Virus record (IMG/VR): IMGVR_UViG_3300027867_000009 | Location: 1-45,863 of that record | Reading direction: 5' to 3' (one strand) | DNA length: 45,863 bases | DNA from: a virus | Program-made: the position numbers and the translations under genes | The notes under the pieces: generated by a model | Databases searched by the model: none | Seen by the model: only the letters and a program-made list of their open reading frames with translations | Told to the model about the DNA's origin: nothing | Shown here: positions 25,790-32,345 of the stretch, in pieces | Layout of the letters: every line of letters starts with the position of its first letter | How positions within the stretch are numbered: position 1 is the first letter of the stretch

Positions 25790-26038
25790 CTATTCTTCGT
25801 CACGGTGCGCCCACTCGACGAGAGTGGTAAAAAGCTGCCCGATCGCTTTGGTCTTCTCCAACGTCGCGCTGACACGCTCCTGCCAGCAGCCGTCCGCCCG
25901 GTTGACCATCATTACGACCGAGACAATCTCGCCGCTGCGAACATCCTCAAGCGTGGCTTCGAGCAACTTGATGACTTCTGCCTGCACTTCTTGCGCGGCA
26001 GTCGGCCGAGGCGCGAGCTTGACGACAGGCTCACTCAC
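25790..26038 (-). CDS. 82-aa protein upstream of terminase, hypothetical
   Basis: The open frame continues to 26128, but its upstream part lies over another gene. I prefer the GTG at 26038, just inside the end of the preceding gene (8-nt overlap), giving a protein starting VSEPVVKLAPRPTAAQE. It is one helical domain (EVIKLLEATLEDVRSGEI ... TLEKTKAIGQLFTTLVEW) with one strand pair between. Its place directly before the large terminase is where a small terminase often lies, but it has no HTH motif and I would not call it that. Confidence 0.6.
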   Translation of the reverse strand: MSEPVVKLAPRPTAAQEVQAEVIKLLEATLEDVRSGEIVSVVMMVNRADGCWQERVSATLEKTKAIGQLFTTLVEWAHRDEE

Positions 26039-26213
26039 GGAAATTACCCGGTGGAACTTCCCGGATCGCACAAAGCAGCTCGTCATTTGTTTCGTTTGTG
26101 AAAAAATGGACACGGATAGCGCCGCCACGCCGGCAGCCCTGTCTTCCCCAAAATTCAGCGAGATGATTCGCGACGATCTCGGCTGCGCGCTCGTGGTCGG
26201 GTTGTTTAGACAT
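26031..26213 (-). CDS. Small late-operon protein, hypothetical
   Basis: The protein is 60 aa from the ATG at 26213 (MSKQPDHERAAEIVANHLAEFW). A TTG at 26231 that overlaps the KTSC gene stop has a better ribosome site (AAGGG at 8 nt) and would add six residues. The N-terminal helix is followed by a small beta part (GGAIRVHFFTNETNDELLCAI). No family was recognised. It is part of the run of short genes that opens the late unit before the terminase. Confidence 0.55.
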   Translation of the reverse strand: MSKQPDHERAAEIVANHLAEFWGRQGCRRGGAIRVHFFTNETNDELLCAIREVPPGNFRE

Positions 26214-26227
26214 ACACGGCCATGCGT

Positions 26228-26428
26228 TCAAACATAAACGCCCTTGATGTTCTGGTTGTAGTACGAGCCCGGCGACGAGGCGCGCTGCAAGCTCTCGAAC
26301 ACGGAAGACGGGACGCCGGGATGCGTGTAGGTCCGGCCGTTGGTGAACGTCACGTCCATCTCCTGCGTCGCCTCGTCGTAGGACGCGCTGACGATTGCGG
26401 TCGAGCGGATAGGCACTGTGGTTTTCAC
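26228..26428 (-). CDS. KTSC-domain protein
   Basis: The protein is 66 aa from a GTG at 26428 with AAAGGGG upstream; one base separates it from the preceding stop. The whole chain matches the KTSC domain: STAIVSASYDEATQEMDVTF, then NGRTYTHPGVP, then FESLQRASSPGSYYNQNIKG. This small domain is common in phages and bacteria and sometimes fused to lysyl-tRNA synthetase-like or nuclease proteins. Its biochemical role is not established. It is the second gene of the late unit. Confidence 0.8.
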   Translation of the reverse strand: MKTTVPIRSTAIVSASYDEATQEMDVTFTNGRTYTHPGVPSSVFESLQRASSPGSYYNQNIKGVYV

Positions 26429-26429
26429 G

Positions 26430-26666
26430 TCAGTCGCCCCTTTGATTTTCTGGAAGGTCGTCTGCGCGCTTGATGCGCGCGGCTTCTTTGTCCAAGGCCC
26501 ATGCGATATCGGGACCCTCGCCTACCGGGCGCGATGCTGCTTGCGTGTGCAGGACGCAAGCAAACAAATCGATCATCTCTACTTTGGCTGACAGCAACTC
26601 GTTGCGTCGGCGCAGAGCACGAATCTCAGCGGCGGCGTTACTCAGTAGCTCGACAAGAGGGTTCAT
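26430..26666 (-). CDS. First late-unit gene; small coiled-coil protein with a paralogue at 42.76 kb
   Basis: I chose the ATG at 26666 (GGGAG, 8 nt), giving 78 aa; the frame stays open to 26714 but lacks a site there. An N-terminal helix with leucine spacing (AAEIRALRRRNELLSAKVEM) is followed by DLFACVLHTQAASR and a GEGPDIAWALDK motif, then a basic-acidic tail. The same arrangement (helix, D..A..L, GED-VWALDK) occurs in the last plus-strand gene (42764-43003), so the two are paralogues placed at opposite ends of the early region. Function unknown. Confidence 0.65.
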   Translation of the reverse strand: MNPLVELLSNAAAEIRALRRRNELLSAKVEMIDLFACVLHTQAASRPVGEGPDIAWALDKEAARIKRADDLPENQRGD

Positions 26667-26676
26667 GTGATAGTCT

Positions 26677-26689
26677 CCCGGTATCCGGG
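26677..26689. promoter_or_regulatory. Short palindrome in the 46-bp divergent gap
   Basis: CCCGG-TAT-CCGGG forms a perfect 5-bp inverted repeat. It lies between the start codons of the first late gene (minus) and the 67-aa gene (plus). The gap is too short for two separate promoters and no convincing -35/-10 pair is visible, so this may be a protein-binding site or an RNA hairpin in front of the plus gene's ribosome site. Confidence 0.3.
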
Positions 26690-26712
26690 CAGCATGGCAC
26701 AAGGAGACGAGC

Positions 26713-26916
26713 ATGGCAACGTTCGAGAAGGTCGGCAGCGGCTACCGGGTCTGCGTCGGCAATGACGCGCACCACGCCATCTACAGGATGATGCCGCGGG
26801 GCTGGGAGCCCGGCGCCGACGACGAAGTGGTGGAACCAGGAGCGTCGAGCGCACCCGTCGCGCCAATGCGGACGGTGGGCGATCCGGCCGAGCTTGCGGA
26901 GACCGACAAGGACTGA
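26713..26916 (+). CDS. Lone plus-strand small protein before the terminator, hypothetical
   Basis: The protein is 67 aa with a near-ideal ribosome site (AAGGAGACGAGC before ATG 26713). Residues 1-30 form a compact beta-type start (FEKVGSGYRVCVGNDAHHAIYRM). The rest is acidic and Pro/Ala/Glu-rich, probably disordered, ending TDKD. It stands alone: it diverges from the late unit and is closed off by a rho-independent terminator 53 bases downstream. A single-gene transcript at the switch region could be regulatory, but no DNA-binding motif is seen. Confidence 0.65.
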   Translation: MATFEKVGSGYRVCVGNDAHHAIYRMMPRGWEPGADDEVVEPGASSAPVAPMRTVGDPAELAETDKD

Positions 26917-26968
26917 TATGGGTGTCAAGTTCCGCGGTCGTGTCCTCGCGGAGCTGAACCCCCCTACT

Positions 26969-26998
26969 GCCCCTGGCCTAGCGGCTGGGGGCTTTTTC
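26969..26998 (+). terminator. Rho-independent terminator
   Basis: GCCCCTGGCC (26969-26978) pairs along its full 10 bases (two G-U wobbles) with GGCTGGGGGC (26983-26992) around a 4-base loop. TTTTTC and more T follow. It has the T-run only on the plus strand, so it ends plus-strand transcription of the 67-aa gene and insulates the origin-like region. Confidence 0.85.
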
Positions 26999-27142
26999 TT
27001 TTGGTTTAGGGGTATTTCTATCCTGTAAAATCGAAATTTGCTTTCCGCGCGACTTTTTGAGAAGGGGCACGATTTTTTCGCGTTCCCCCTCCCCCGGCGC
27101 TCGTTTCCCAAGTTCGTGACGCCTGGTCCTCGGCCGCATTCC

Positions 27143-27262
27143 GTCACGTTACCAGGCATTCTATCACGTTGCGCTTGGCACGCTTCTTGCTTCTTTTGTC
27201 ATCCTGTAGAACGTTTTGTCACATAGCGCATTTTTGTCACGTTTACTGTATTAAGTCACGTT
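27143..27262 (+). repeat. Iteron-like cluster of GTCACGTT repeats
   Basis: GTCACGTT occurs at 27143, 27236 and 27255. One-base to two-base variants occur at 27163 (ATCACGTT) and 27218 (GTCACATA), and a weaker one at 27198 (GTCATCCT). Successive starts are 20, 35, 20, 18 and 19 bases apart, close to two helical turns. All are in the same orientation, with TTTTG before several of them. One inverted GTGAC lies just outside at 27116. Spacing and orientation suggest co-operative binding of one protein. Confidence 0.6.
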
Positions 27263-27281
27263 CTAATTCGCCTATTAGATC

Positions 27282-27308
27282 AAGGGGTTAGCTGATTTGC
27301 TACCCCTT
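27282..27308. other. Hairpin flanking the AT-rich segment
   Basis: AAGGGGTTAGC (27282-27292) pairs with GCTACCCCTT (27299-27308) around a 6-base loop with a single bulged T. TGTTG follows, so it is a weak terminator at best on the plus strand. It separates the repeat cluster from the AT-rich segment and may be a structural part of an origin or a late-leader hairpin. Confidence 0.45.
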
Positions 27309-27371
27309 TGTTGATTGTGGAGAAATTTTCCGTCGTTGGGGTTAAGTGTCTGATATGATATACCATAATGG

Positions 27372-27404
27372 ATATATATATATATAATGTAATTACATGT
27401 AATT
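27372..27404. other. (AT)n run and 14-bp palindrome in AT-rich segment
   Basis: An alternating AT run (27372-27386) is followed by the perfect 14-bp palindrome AATTACATGTAATT (27391-27404). The surrounding 140 bases are by far the most AT-rich of the window. This would melt easily and could be the unwinding element of an origin; the palindrome could be a dimeric protein site. Confidence 0.5.
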
Positions 27405-27520
27405 TTACAGCATTAGGTATACATGACATATATACGATAGAAACACCAATATATCCCCTTATAAACCTTACCCTGATTTTTGGAATGCAACGTTTTTCGA
27501 CTACCCATTGAAATTGCTTG

Positions 27521-27549
27521 TTGACAGCATAACGCCGATATGCTACCCG
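27521..27549 (+). promoter_or_regulatory. Candidate early promoter
   Basis: A perfect TTGACA (27521-27526) is followed after 17 bases by TACCCG preceded by TGC, that is an extended -10 (TG-n-TA...). Transcription from here would begin about 50 bases before the first early gene, whose ribosome site is GGAGAG. The -10 is poor in four of six positions, so the call depends on the -35 and the location. Confidence 0.45.
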
Positions 27550-27604
27550 CCTTATTGTCGTAACAAAAACACGCTATTGGCCTTAAACCACGGAGAGACA
27601 GCCC

Positions 27605-27835
27605 ATGTTACAGCGCTACAGCAACCTCGAACGAAAGTGCTTCACAGTTGAATATTTAAACGAGCCGTGGCGCAATCACACGTTCATGGTTCGCGGCATC
27701 TGTAAATGTGACGTGCTTAATCCCTGCTGGGATAATCGTGAAAGCGATATCCCCGGTCAGCATTGGGGCGGCGGCCCCGCGTGCGAGCCGTGTACTAAAG
27801 CCGCTATCAACGCCAGCGTGAAGGACGGCATCTAA
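27605..27835 (+). CDS. First early gene; small Cys-rich protein
   Basis: The protein is 76 aa with a GGAGAG ribosome site 7 nt before ATG 27605. It has six Cys, five of them in two groups, GICKCDVLNPC and PACEPC, which could bind one zinc. The N-terminus is aromatic/basic (YSNLERKCFTVEYLNEPW). It is the first gene after the candidate early promoter, a position typical of host-takeover proteins. No family was recognised. Confidence 0.7.
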   Translation: MLQRYSNLERKCFTVEYLNEPWRNHTFMVRGICKCDVLNPCWDNRESDIPGQHWGGGPACEPCTKAAINASVKDGI

Positions 27836-28225
27836 ATGACCCGCAACCCGCCCTCGCCTGACGCCTTCGCCATGTTCGACCTGCCGGACGAGCAGATCAA
27901 CAGCGTTGCTGATCGCAAGCGACGCCTCGCCGCACAGCGAGGCGAGGCCATGCGTCATTGCGAGCTGCGCAAGGTCGCAGTGACCTTGGATGGCATTCGC
28001 CGTTCCTGGACTACTGCTGAGCGCCAAGCGCGTTACCGTGCGCGCAAAGTCAAAGCACAGATTGACAGCCTCATGACCAAGCGCCGCGTGGTAAACGTCA
28101 CCAGCGACGCGCCTAGCCCCGTTGCACCGCTATCCACGCCCGACGCTCGGCCGGCCGCGCCTGCCGTGCCGGCTTACGTTGATCCATTGCTCGCCGAGCT
28201 GGCGAGCCTCAAAACAGGAGAGTGA
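27836..28225 (+). CDS. Early basic protein, hypothetical
   Basis: The protein is 129 aa; its ATG directly follows the previous stop, with AAGGA about 10 nt upstream. Residues 1-25 are Pro/Asp-rich. Residues 25-85 are a strongly basic helix (VADRKRRLAAQRGEAMRH, RRSWTTAERQARYRARKVKA) containing a possible nucleic-acid-binding surface. Residues 90-129 are a Pro/Ala-rich linker ending in a short helix. No catalytic motif is seen. Function unknown. Confidence 0.65.
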   Translation: MTRNPPSPDAFAMFDLPDEQINSVADRKRRLAAQRGEAMRHCELRKVAVTLDGIRRSWTTAERQARYRARKVKAQIDSLMTKRRVVNVTSDAPSPVAPLSTPDARPAAPAVPAYVDPLLAELASLKTGE

Positions 28226-28226
28226 C

Positions 28227-28640
28227 ATGCCTGAATTTCACATTGATCTAGGCGAGACGCCTCATGTATACGCAGCTCTTGACAAATTTACGCAAGGCTA
28301 CATCGAGGCGGCTTTTTTCACCGAAAGCGGCGATCCTGACCGCGCGTGCGAAGACAGAACTTTTTCGGATTTAGCCCCAGAGACGTTGTCGCGCATGTTA
28401 CAGGATTGCACGGACTTTAACCTGCGAGCCGATGCATGGCTAGGCAAAGCCTATCTACACGATGACATGTCCTACGACATGCACCGGGCCGGCGTTGACT
28501 TTTGGCTAACCCGCAACCATCACGGCGCCGGCTTTTGGGATCGTGACTTAGGCGTAGCCGGCGACAAACTAACCGAGATCGCGCACTCGTTCGGCGAGGT
28601 TGCTTTGTATGTTGGCGATGACGGGTTGATTTATGCCTAG
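28227..28640 (+). CDS. Conserved early phage protein (acidic, FTE-GD / FWLTRN-H family)
   Basis: The ATG at 28227 has AGGAG at 7 nt, giving 137 aa; the open frame extends upstream over another gene. It shows the pattern of a phage family I have met without a known role: YIEAAFFTESGD, TLSRMLQDC, then DFWLTRNHHGAGFWDRDLG and ALYVGDDGLIY near the end. It is acidic and has no metal or nucleotide motif. It probably acts early on a host target. Role not known. Confidence 0.75.
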   Translation: MPEFHIDLGETPHVYAALDKFTQGYIEAAFFTESGDPDRACEDRTFSDLAPETLSRMLQDCTDFNLRADAWLGKAYLHDDMSYDMHRAGVDFWLTRNHHGAGFWDRDLGVAGDKLTEIAHSFGEVALYVGDDGLIYA

Positions 28641-28947
28641 TCATCCCGGCGAGATCTTCCTGCGTGGCGTCACCAAGCGCCACGCTCCGCCGTTCCGCGT
28701 CGACCGAATGCAGCACGGCCATCCCGGCTACCGCGTCATCGACGGGCACGGTTATGTGGTCCGCCGCTACCGGCGCTGGCGCTATGCCGTGGCTGCCTGC
28801 CAGGCGATGCATGTCCGGCTTGGCGCCGACCCCCCACCTGAGATTGCCTTGCGCCGGCTGCTCTACGAGTCGGACTGGGCCCTCGTGCGCGAGCGCGAGG
28901 CGCGGGCAAAAGAGGCCGCGGCGAGGAGATTAATAGCTACTGCGTAA
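28633..28947 (+). CDS. Early basic protein, 104 aa
   Basis: The ATG at 28633 overlaps the previous gene by 8 nt. The chain is very Arg/His-rich, with a beta part (GYRVIDGHGYVVRRYRRWRYA) and a C-terminal charged helix (LVREREARAKEAAARRL). There is no Cys and no membrane segment. It may bind nucleic acid. Its end overlaps the 17-bp palindrome at 28944. Confidence 0.65.
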   Translation: MPSHPGEIFLRGVTKRHAPPFRVDRMQHGHPGYRVIDGHGYVVRRYRRWRYAVAACQAMHVRLGADPPPEIALRRLLYESDWALVREREARAKEAAARRLIATA

Positions 28948-28960
28948 AGAGCCTCTTTAC
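28944..28960. promoter_or_regulatory. 17-bp palindrome GTAAAGAG-C-CTCTTTAC
   Basis: This is a perfect 8-bp inverted repeat around one base, spanning the stop codon of the upstream gene. As DNA it looks like an operator for a dimeric regulator; the Cro/C1-type gene lies 460 bases downstream. As RNA the loop is too tight for a stable hairpin, and there is no T-run for a terminator. Confidence 0.5.
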
Positions 28961-29096
28961 ATAGAGTAGAAAGCGTGCTACCCACTGAAAATCTTAACCG
29001 GCAGTCCCAACCGGGAAGGAGGTTGATAACCTATGAGGCCGGTGGCCTAGAAGCCTCCACCATCCCTGCCGGCCTCAAGGGGTATCGACACGCACC
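28961..29096 (+). other. Structured leader with a five-codon ORF
   Basis: A strong ribosome site (AAGGAGG, about 29017-29023) precedes an ATG at 29032 that codes only Met-Arg-Pro-Val-Ala before a stop. That mini-ORF is embedded in a stem whose arms TGAGGCCGG (29034-29042) and CCGGCCTCA (29069-29077) are perfectly complementary, with a nested GGTGG/CCACC pairing. The next gene starts at 29097. This could be a translational attenuator for that gene, or a small RNA. Confidence 0.4.
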
Positions 29097-29429
29097 ATGA
29101 CAGCACTTTGGTATCCGACTCCAGAACAATGTTTTGCGGTCATGGTTGGCACGCTCGGATTGGGCGGCCTCATATTTTTTGCCGAGGGCATCTATCGTCA
29201 AAGCTATCTCATGACAATCAGCGGATGGTTTGCCGCCGCCATTGCTGTCGTCATTGGAACTGTCTGGATTGCCTTGGGTCATTGTCCGATTTGTGCTGAG
29301 AACGCCGTTGTTTCCTCTTATTTCGGTGCCTCAGCAACGTGCTATCGCTGCGCCGAAAATGTCCGGGTTAAGCCGATGATTGTATCTGAATTGAAATTCC
29401 GCGACAGGCAGCTCGTTCATGGCCGCTAA
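29097..29429 (+). CDS. Membrane protein with C-terminal zinc-ribbon
   Basis: The protein is 110 aa from ATG 29097. Two hydrophobic segments, about residues 13-30 (FAVMVGTLGLGGLIFFAE) and 40-60 (MTISGWFAAAIAVVIGTVWIA), are followed by a CPIC ... CYRC pair spaced 15 residues apart, a four-cysteine zinc knuckle, in a cytoplasmic or periplasmic tail. No ribosome site is obvious; the structured leader upstream may control it. Role unknown. Confidence 0.65.
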   Translation: MTALWYPTPEQCFAVMVGTLGLGGLIFFAEGIYRQSYLMTISGWFAAAIAVVIGTVWIALGHCPICAENAVVSSYFGASATCYRCAENVRVKPMIVSELKFRDRQLVHGR

Positions 29430-29703
29430 GCTCCCCACCATTATCGAGGAGTCCAGCTCGCGCGAGCCGGCGCAGGCGAAGTGGTGGCGCATCAACATCG
29501 CCAAGCTGTCGCCGCAAGAGCTGGCCGACCTGACGGGATACTCACTGCAAACCGTCTATCTGATGGAGCGCGGCATCAACTCATCAGGCCAGCTGGTCAA
29601 GCCGTGGGCTTGGCGCCGCTACAAGATGGCTTGCGCCGGGGCGTATTATCAGATCCTGCACGGCGTCGAGTTCGACTGGATGAAAGCACAAGGGCAACCA
29701 TGA
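29419..29703 (+). CDS. Cro/C1-type helix-turn-helix regulator
   Basis: The protein is 94 aa from ATG 29419, overlapping the upstream gene. Residues about 30-60 (KLSPQELADLTGYSLQTVYLMERG) form a classic HTH of the XRE/Cro class: LSPQELADLTG as the first helix-turn, SLQTVYLMERG as recognition helix. It is the only recognisable transcription regulator of this class in the early region. The palindrome at 28944 and the TGACAAC...GTTGTCA site at 34107 are possible targets; that pairing is a guess. Confidence 0.75.
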   Translation: MAAKLPTIIEESSSREPAQAKWWRINIAKLSPQELADLTGYSLQTVYLMERGINSSGQLVKPWAWRRYKMACAGAYYQILHGVEFDWMKAQGQP

Positions 29704-29864
29704 CCTATCGACACTCAAATGCCCGCTGGCGCGTCGGCGAGCCGACCGAACCGCTTTGCTTCACGCGCCGGCAGTATGCTGCTTCCCGCGGTCTGATCGT
29801 CCTGGCGTCACTCGCACTGCTTGCCTGCACGCTCATGGCGCTGTGGGGCGAGATCAATTTCTAA
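29700..29864 (+). CDS. 54-aa single-pass membrane protein
   Basis: The start ATG overlaps the regulator's stop as ATGA. The first 28 residues are polar and basic (MTYRHSNARWRVGEPTEP). One hydrophobic helix follows at about 31-49 (LIVLASLALLACTLMALWG), and the protein ends INF. Small early membrane proteins of this form often affect the host envelope or superinfection, but nothing in the sequence decides it. Confidence 0.65.
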   Translation: MTYRHSNARWRVGEPTEPLCFTRRQYAASRGLIVLASLALLACTLMALWGEINF

Positions 29865-29888
29865 ATGCGCCGTTAGCAAGGAAAAATC

Positions 29889-30086
29889 ATGTCGCACTCG
29901 GAGCCAATACAAACCTCAGATTTAAGATGGAACGCCGGTATTTTGGAGCAGCGATGGGTCACGCGTGGTGGAGCGGGCGATAGTGAGTGGCGGCCGGTCC
30001 CAGGCGAACCACCGAAATTAAAGAACAGGTTTGTGCGTCCCGTTAATTGGCCAGAAAAAGACGCGAACGGAAACCCTTACCGCTAA
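29889..30086 (+). CDS. Small early protein, hypothetical
   Basis: The protein is 65 aa with AAGGAAA at 6 nt before ATG 29889. It is polar with many Trp/Pro/Arg (DLRWNAGILEQRWVTRG, NWPEKDANGNPYR). It ends 19 bases before the DNA polymerase start. No family was recognised. Confidence 0.6.
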   Translation: MSHSEPIQTSDLRWNAGILEQRWVTRGGAGDSEWRPVPGEPPKLKNRFVRPVNWPEKDANGNPYR

Positions 30087-30105
30087 CGCGGCGTCAATCA
30101 TCCAC

Positions 30106-31899
30106 ATGAAAATCCTCACTCTCGATTTTGAAACAGAGTTCAGCGACGACTACACGCTGAAAAAAATGACGACCGAAGCGTACATCCGCGATGAGCGGTT
30201 TCAGGCGCACGGCGCTGCCATCCGCTGGCCGACCACCGAGCAGACAACCTGGTACACCGACGCGCAGCTGCGCGACGTGTTCAAGGAGATCGACTGGTCG
30301 TCCACCGCGCTCTTGGCCCATCACGCGCACTTTGAAGGTCTCATACTTTCGCACCACTACGATGTGCGGCCGTGCTTCTGGTTTGACACGCTGAGCATGG
30401 GGCGCATGATGCTCGGCAATCACTTAAGCGTCGCGCTTGACGCGCTCGCCAAGCACTTCGGGCTCGCCGGCAAGACCGTGCCCTACCACTTGTTCAAAGG
30501 CCGACGCTGGGACGAGATAACGAGCGACGTGCAAGCCACGATCGCGGAAGGGTGCTGCCACGACGTTCAGTTGACGTGGCAGCTTTTTCAGATTCTCGCC
30601 CAAACATTTCCGCGCGGTGAGTACGAGCTTGTTGATATGACCGTGCGCATGTTCACCGAACCTAAACTTATCGGTGATATCGATCTACTGGCCGACATCT
30701 GGCGCGAGGAAGCGAACAAAAAACAGACCATGCTTGACGAGCTTGGCATCACGGCGGAAGAACTGCAAAGCGCCGATCGCTTCAAGACGTTGCTCGAAGC
30801 GGAAGGCGTCGAGATCGAGTACAAGGACGGTAAGAACGGGGCGATCCCGGCCTTCGCCAAGAACGACGACTTCATGAAGGAGCTGCTCGATGACGACAAT
30901 GAACGAGTTGGCGCGCTGGCTACTGCGCGTCTCGGAATTAAATCCACGGCTCTCCAATCTCGCGCTGAAACAATTGGATGGATGGCCCGACGCGGACCAC
31001 TGGCTATCTATCTTAGGTTCGCGGGAGCTGCCACGACCCGATGGGCCGGTGGTGACGCGAGCAATTTTCAGAACCTCAAGAGGGGACACCGAATTCGCAG
31101 TAGTCTTACCGCCCCTGACGGATACTTGTTCGCCGCTCCCGACGCCAGCCAGATCGAGTGCCGGTTCCTCAACTACCTCGCCGGCCAGTGGGACGTTATC
31201 GAGCGATTCAGAAACGGCGAAGACCCTTACGTGGGAATTGCTGCTCAGTTCTATGGACGACCTATCGGCAAAGCTGACACAAACGAACGCGGCACTGGCA
31301 AACAAGCTGAGCTTTCTTGTGGGTACGGATGTGGCGGGGCCAAGTTCCAGAGAACGGCAGCTCTTGGAATTTACGGTCCACCTGTTAAGCTCACAGAGCA
31401 AGAAGCTCGCGGATTTGTTGACCTGTATCGAGCAACTCATAACGCTGTCGTGGCGTACTGGCGGCAAGCCGACGCAATCCTCGGCTACCTCAAGGCCGGA
31501 AACGAGACTCAATGGGGACCAGTCACCGTAAAGGATCATCGCATCTGGCTGCCCAACGGCGCGCCGCTGATCTACGACACGCTTGAGATCGACGAATTCG
31601 GCGAGTGGCGCGTGCGCACGCGACACGGCTGGCAGAAGATGTACGGCGCCAAGCTCGTCGAGAACGTGATTCAGGCGATTGCGCGCGTGCATATCGGCGA
31701 GTGCATGAAGACTATCGCCCGTGAAGGGTTGTCGATCGTAGGCATGTCGCATGATGAGCTGTGGGTGTTGATACCTGAAGGCGAGGGCGCCGAGCAGGAC
31801 TTGCAGTTTTGCTTGGATGTAATAGGCTCGTCGCCGTCTTGGCTTCCCGATGTGCCGCTCGCGGCGGAAGGTAAGATGGACAAAAGGTATCCGAAATGA
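30106..31899 (+). CDS. Family-A DNA polymerase with 3'-5' exonuclease
   Basis: The ATG at 30106 begins MKILTLDFETEF, so exonuclease motif I starts at residue 7; an upstream in-frame start lies over another gene. The length is 597 aa, with no 5' nuclease domain. Exonuclease: DFE (7-9), LLAHHAHFEGLIL (motif II, Asn and Asp conservatively changed), CCHDVQLTW (motif III Asp). Polymerase: motif A APDASQIECR (about 343-352), motif B K-Q-A-E-L...YG (about 397), motif C SHDE (about 547-550). It replicates the phage genome, with the primase-helicase at 39.8 kb. Codon usage changes at about 30.9 kb without breaking the frame. Confidence 0.92.
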   Translation: MKILTLDFETEFSDDYTLKKMTTEAYIRDERFQAHGAAIRWPTTEQTTWYTDAQLRDVFKEIDWSSTALLAHHAHFEGLILSHHYDVRPCFWFDTLSMGRMMLGNHLSVALDALAKHFGLAGKTVPYHLFKGRRWDEITSDVQATIAEGCCHDVQLTWQLFQILAQTFPRGEYELVDMTVRMFTEPKLIGDIDLLADIWREEANKKQTMLDELGITAEELQSADRFKTLLEAEGVEIEYKDGKNGAIPAFAKNDDFMKELLDDDNERVGALATARLGIKSTALQSRAETIGWMARRGPLAIYLRFAGAATTRWAGGDASNFQNLKRGHRIRSSLTAPDGYLFAAPDASQIECRFLNYLAGQWDVIERFRNGEDPYVGIAAQFYGRPIGKADTNERGTGKQAELSCGYGCGGAKFQRTAALGIYGPPVKLTEQEARGFVDLYRATHNAVVAYWRQADAILGYLKAGNETQWGPVTVKDHRIWLPNGAPLIYDTLEIDEFGEWRVRTRHGWQKMYGAKLVENVIQAIARVHIGECMKTIAREGLSIVGMSHDELWVLIPEGEGAEQDLQFCLDVIGSSPSWLPDVPLAAEGKMDKRYPK

Positions 31900-32345
31900 A
31901 GTGGTATCAAAAACTCGCTTCAAGCCGAAAGCCCGACTTCATTATTGGAGGTGCTGACGATCCGTATGTTTTACGGTGGTGGGTCATTCCTCGCAATCGC
32001 TGGTTCAATATCTATCTTCACCATTTTCTGCGCAGTGACGATGATAGAGCACTGCATGACCATCCTTGGATTAATTGTTCGTACCTGCTTGAAGGTACTT
32101 ATACGGAATGGTCGATCGCCGCGGGCGGTGTTCATCATAAACGGATCGCTGCGACAGGCTCACTAAAGTTTCGTTGGCCACGCACAGCGCATCGGATCGA
32201 GTTGCACGCCGGTTCGTGCTGGTCGTTGTTTATTACTGGTCCAGTTGTACGCAACTGGGGTTTTCATTGCCCGGCAGGCTGGCGTCCTTGGCAAATTTTT
32301 GTTGACAAAAGAGATACTGGTTCTATTGGACGCGGGTGTGATTAG
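31896..32345 (+). CDS. Cupin-like phage protein
   Basis: The ATG at 31896 overlaps the polymerase stop (ATGA); the protein is 149 aa. RWWVIPRNRWFNIYLHHFLRSDDDRALHDHPW contains the metal-ligand type HDHPW of a cupin (the full stretch is at residues about 27-58). A second half (RIELHAGSCWSLFITG...GFHCP) closes the barrel. This phage cupin family is widespread; its reaction is unknown. Codons are AT-richer than neighbours, hinting at separate acquisition. Confidence 0.7.
   Translation: MKWYQKLASSRKPDFIIGGADDPYVLRWWVIPRNRWFNIYLHHFLRSDDDRALHDHPWINCSYLLEGTYTEWSIAAGGVHHKRIAATGSLKFRWPRTAHRIELHAGSCWSLFITGPVVRNWGFHCPAGWRPWQIFVDKRDTGSIGRGCD

Larger units (their letters stand above)
26999..27604. other. 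Gene-free divergent control region, candidate replication origin
   Basis: This is the only stretch over 300 bases without a credible gene. From left to right it holds a T-rich leader; a cluster of GTCACGTT-type repeats (27143-27262); a hairpin (27282-27308); a strongly AT-rich segment with an (AT)n run and a 14-bp palindrome (27340-27480); and a TTGACA promoter candidate (27521). Repeats next to an AT-rich segment, between the two opposed transcription units, is the usual look of an iteron origin. Origin function is inferred only. Confidence 0.5.

Noticed and set aside
25790-26038. Small terminase subunit
   Set aside because: The place is right, directly before terL, but there is no HTH and no family resemblance. 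I left it hypothetical.
27143-27262. Iteron cluster as a mini CRISPR array
   Set aside because: The repeated unit is only about 8 bases and the gaps are 10-12 bases, far too short for repeats and spacers.
26667-29096. tRNA or other known RNA genes in the gene-poor region
   Set aside because: No cloverleaf or T-loop consensus was found; only hairpins without tRNA features are present.
30685-31923. 412-aa minus-strand open frame and the alternative plus frame at 30890-31531
   Set aside because: Both lie over the DNA polymerase, whose motifs are continuous through the region. They arise from the codon composition of that segment.
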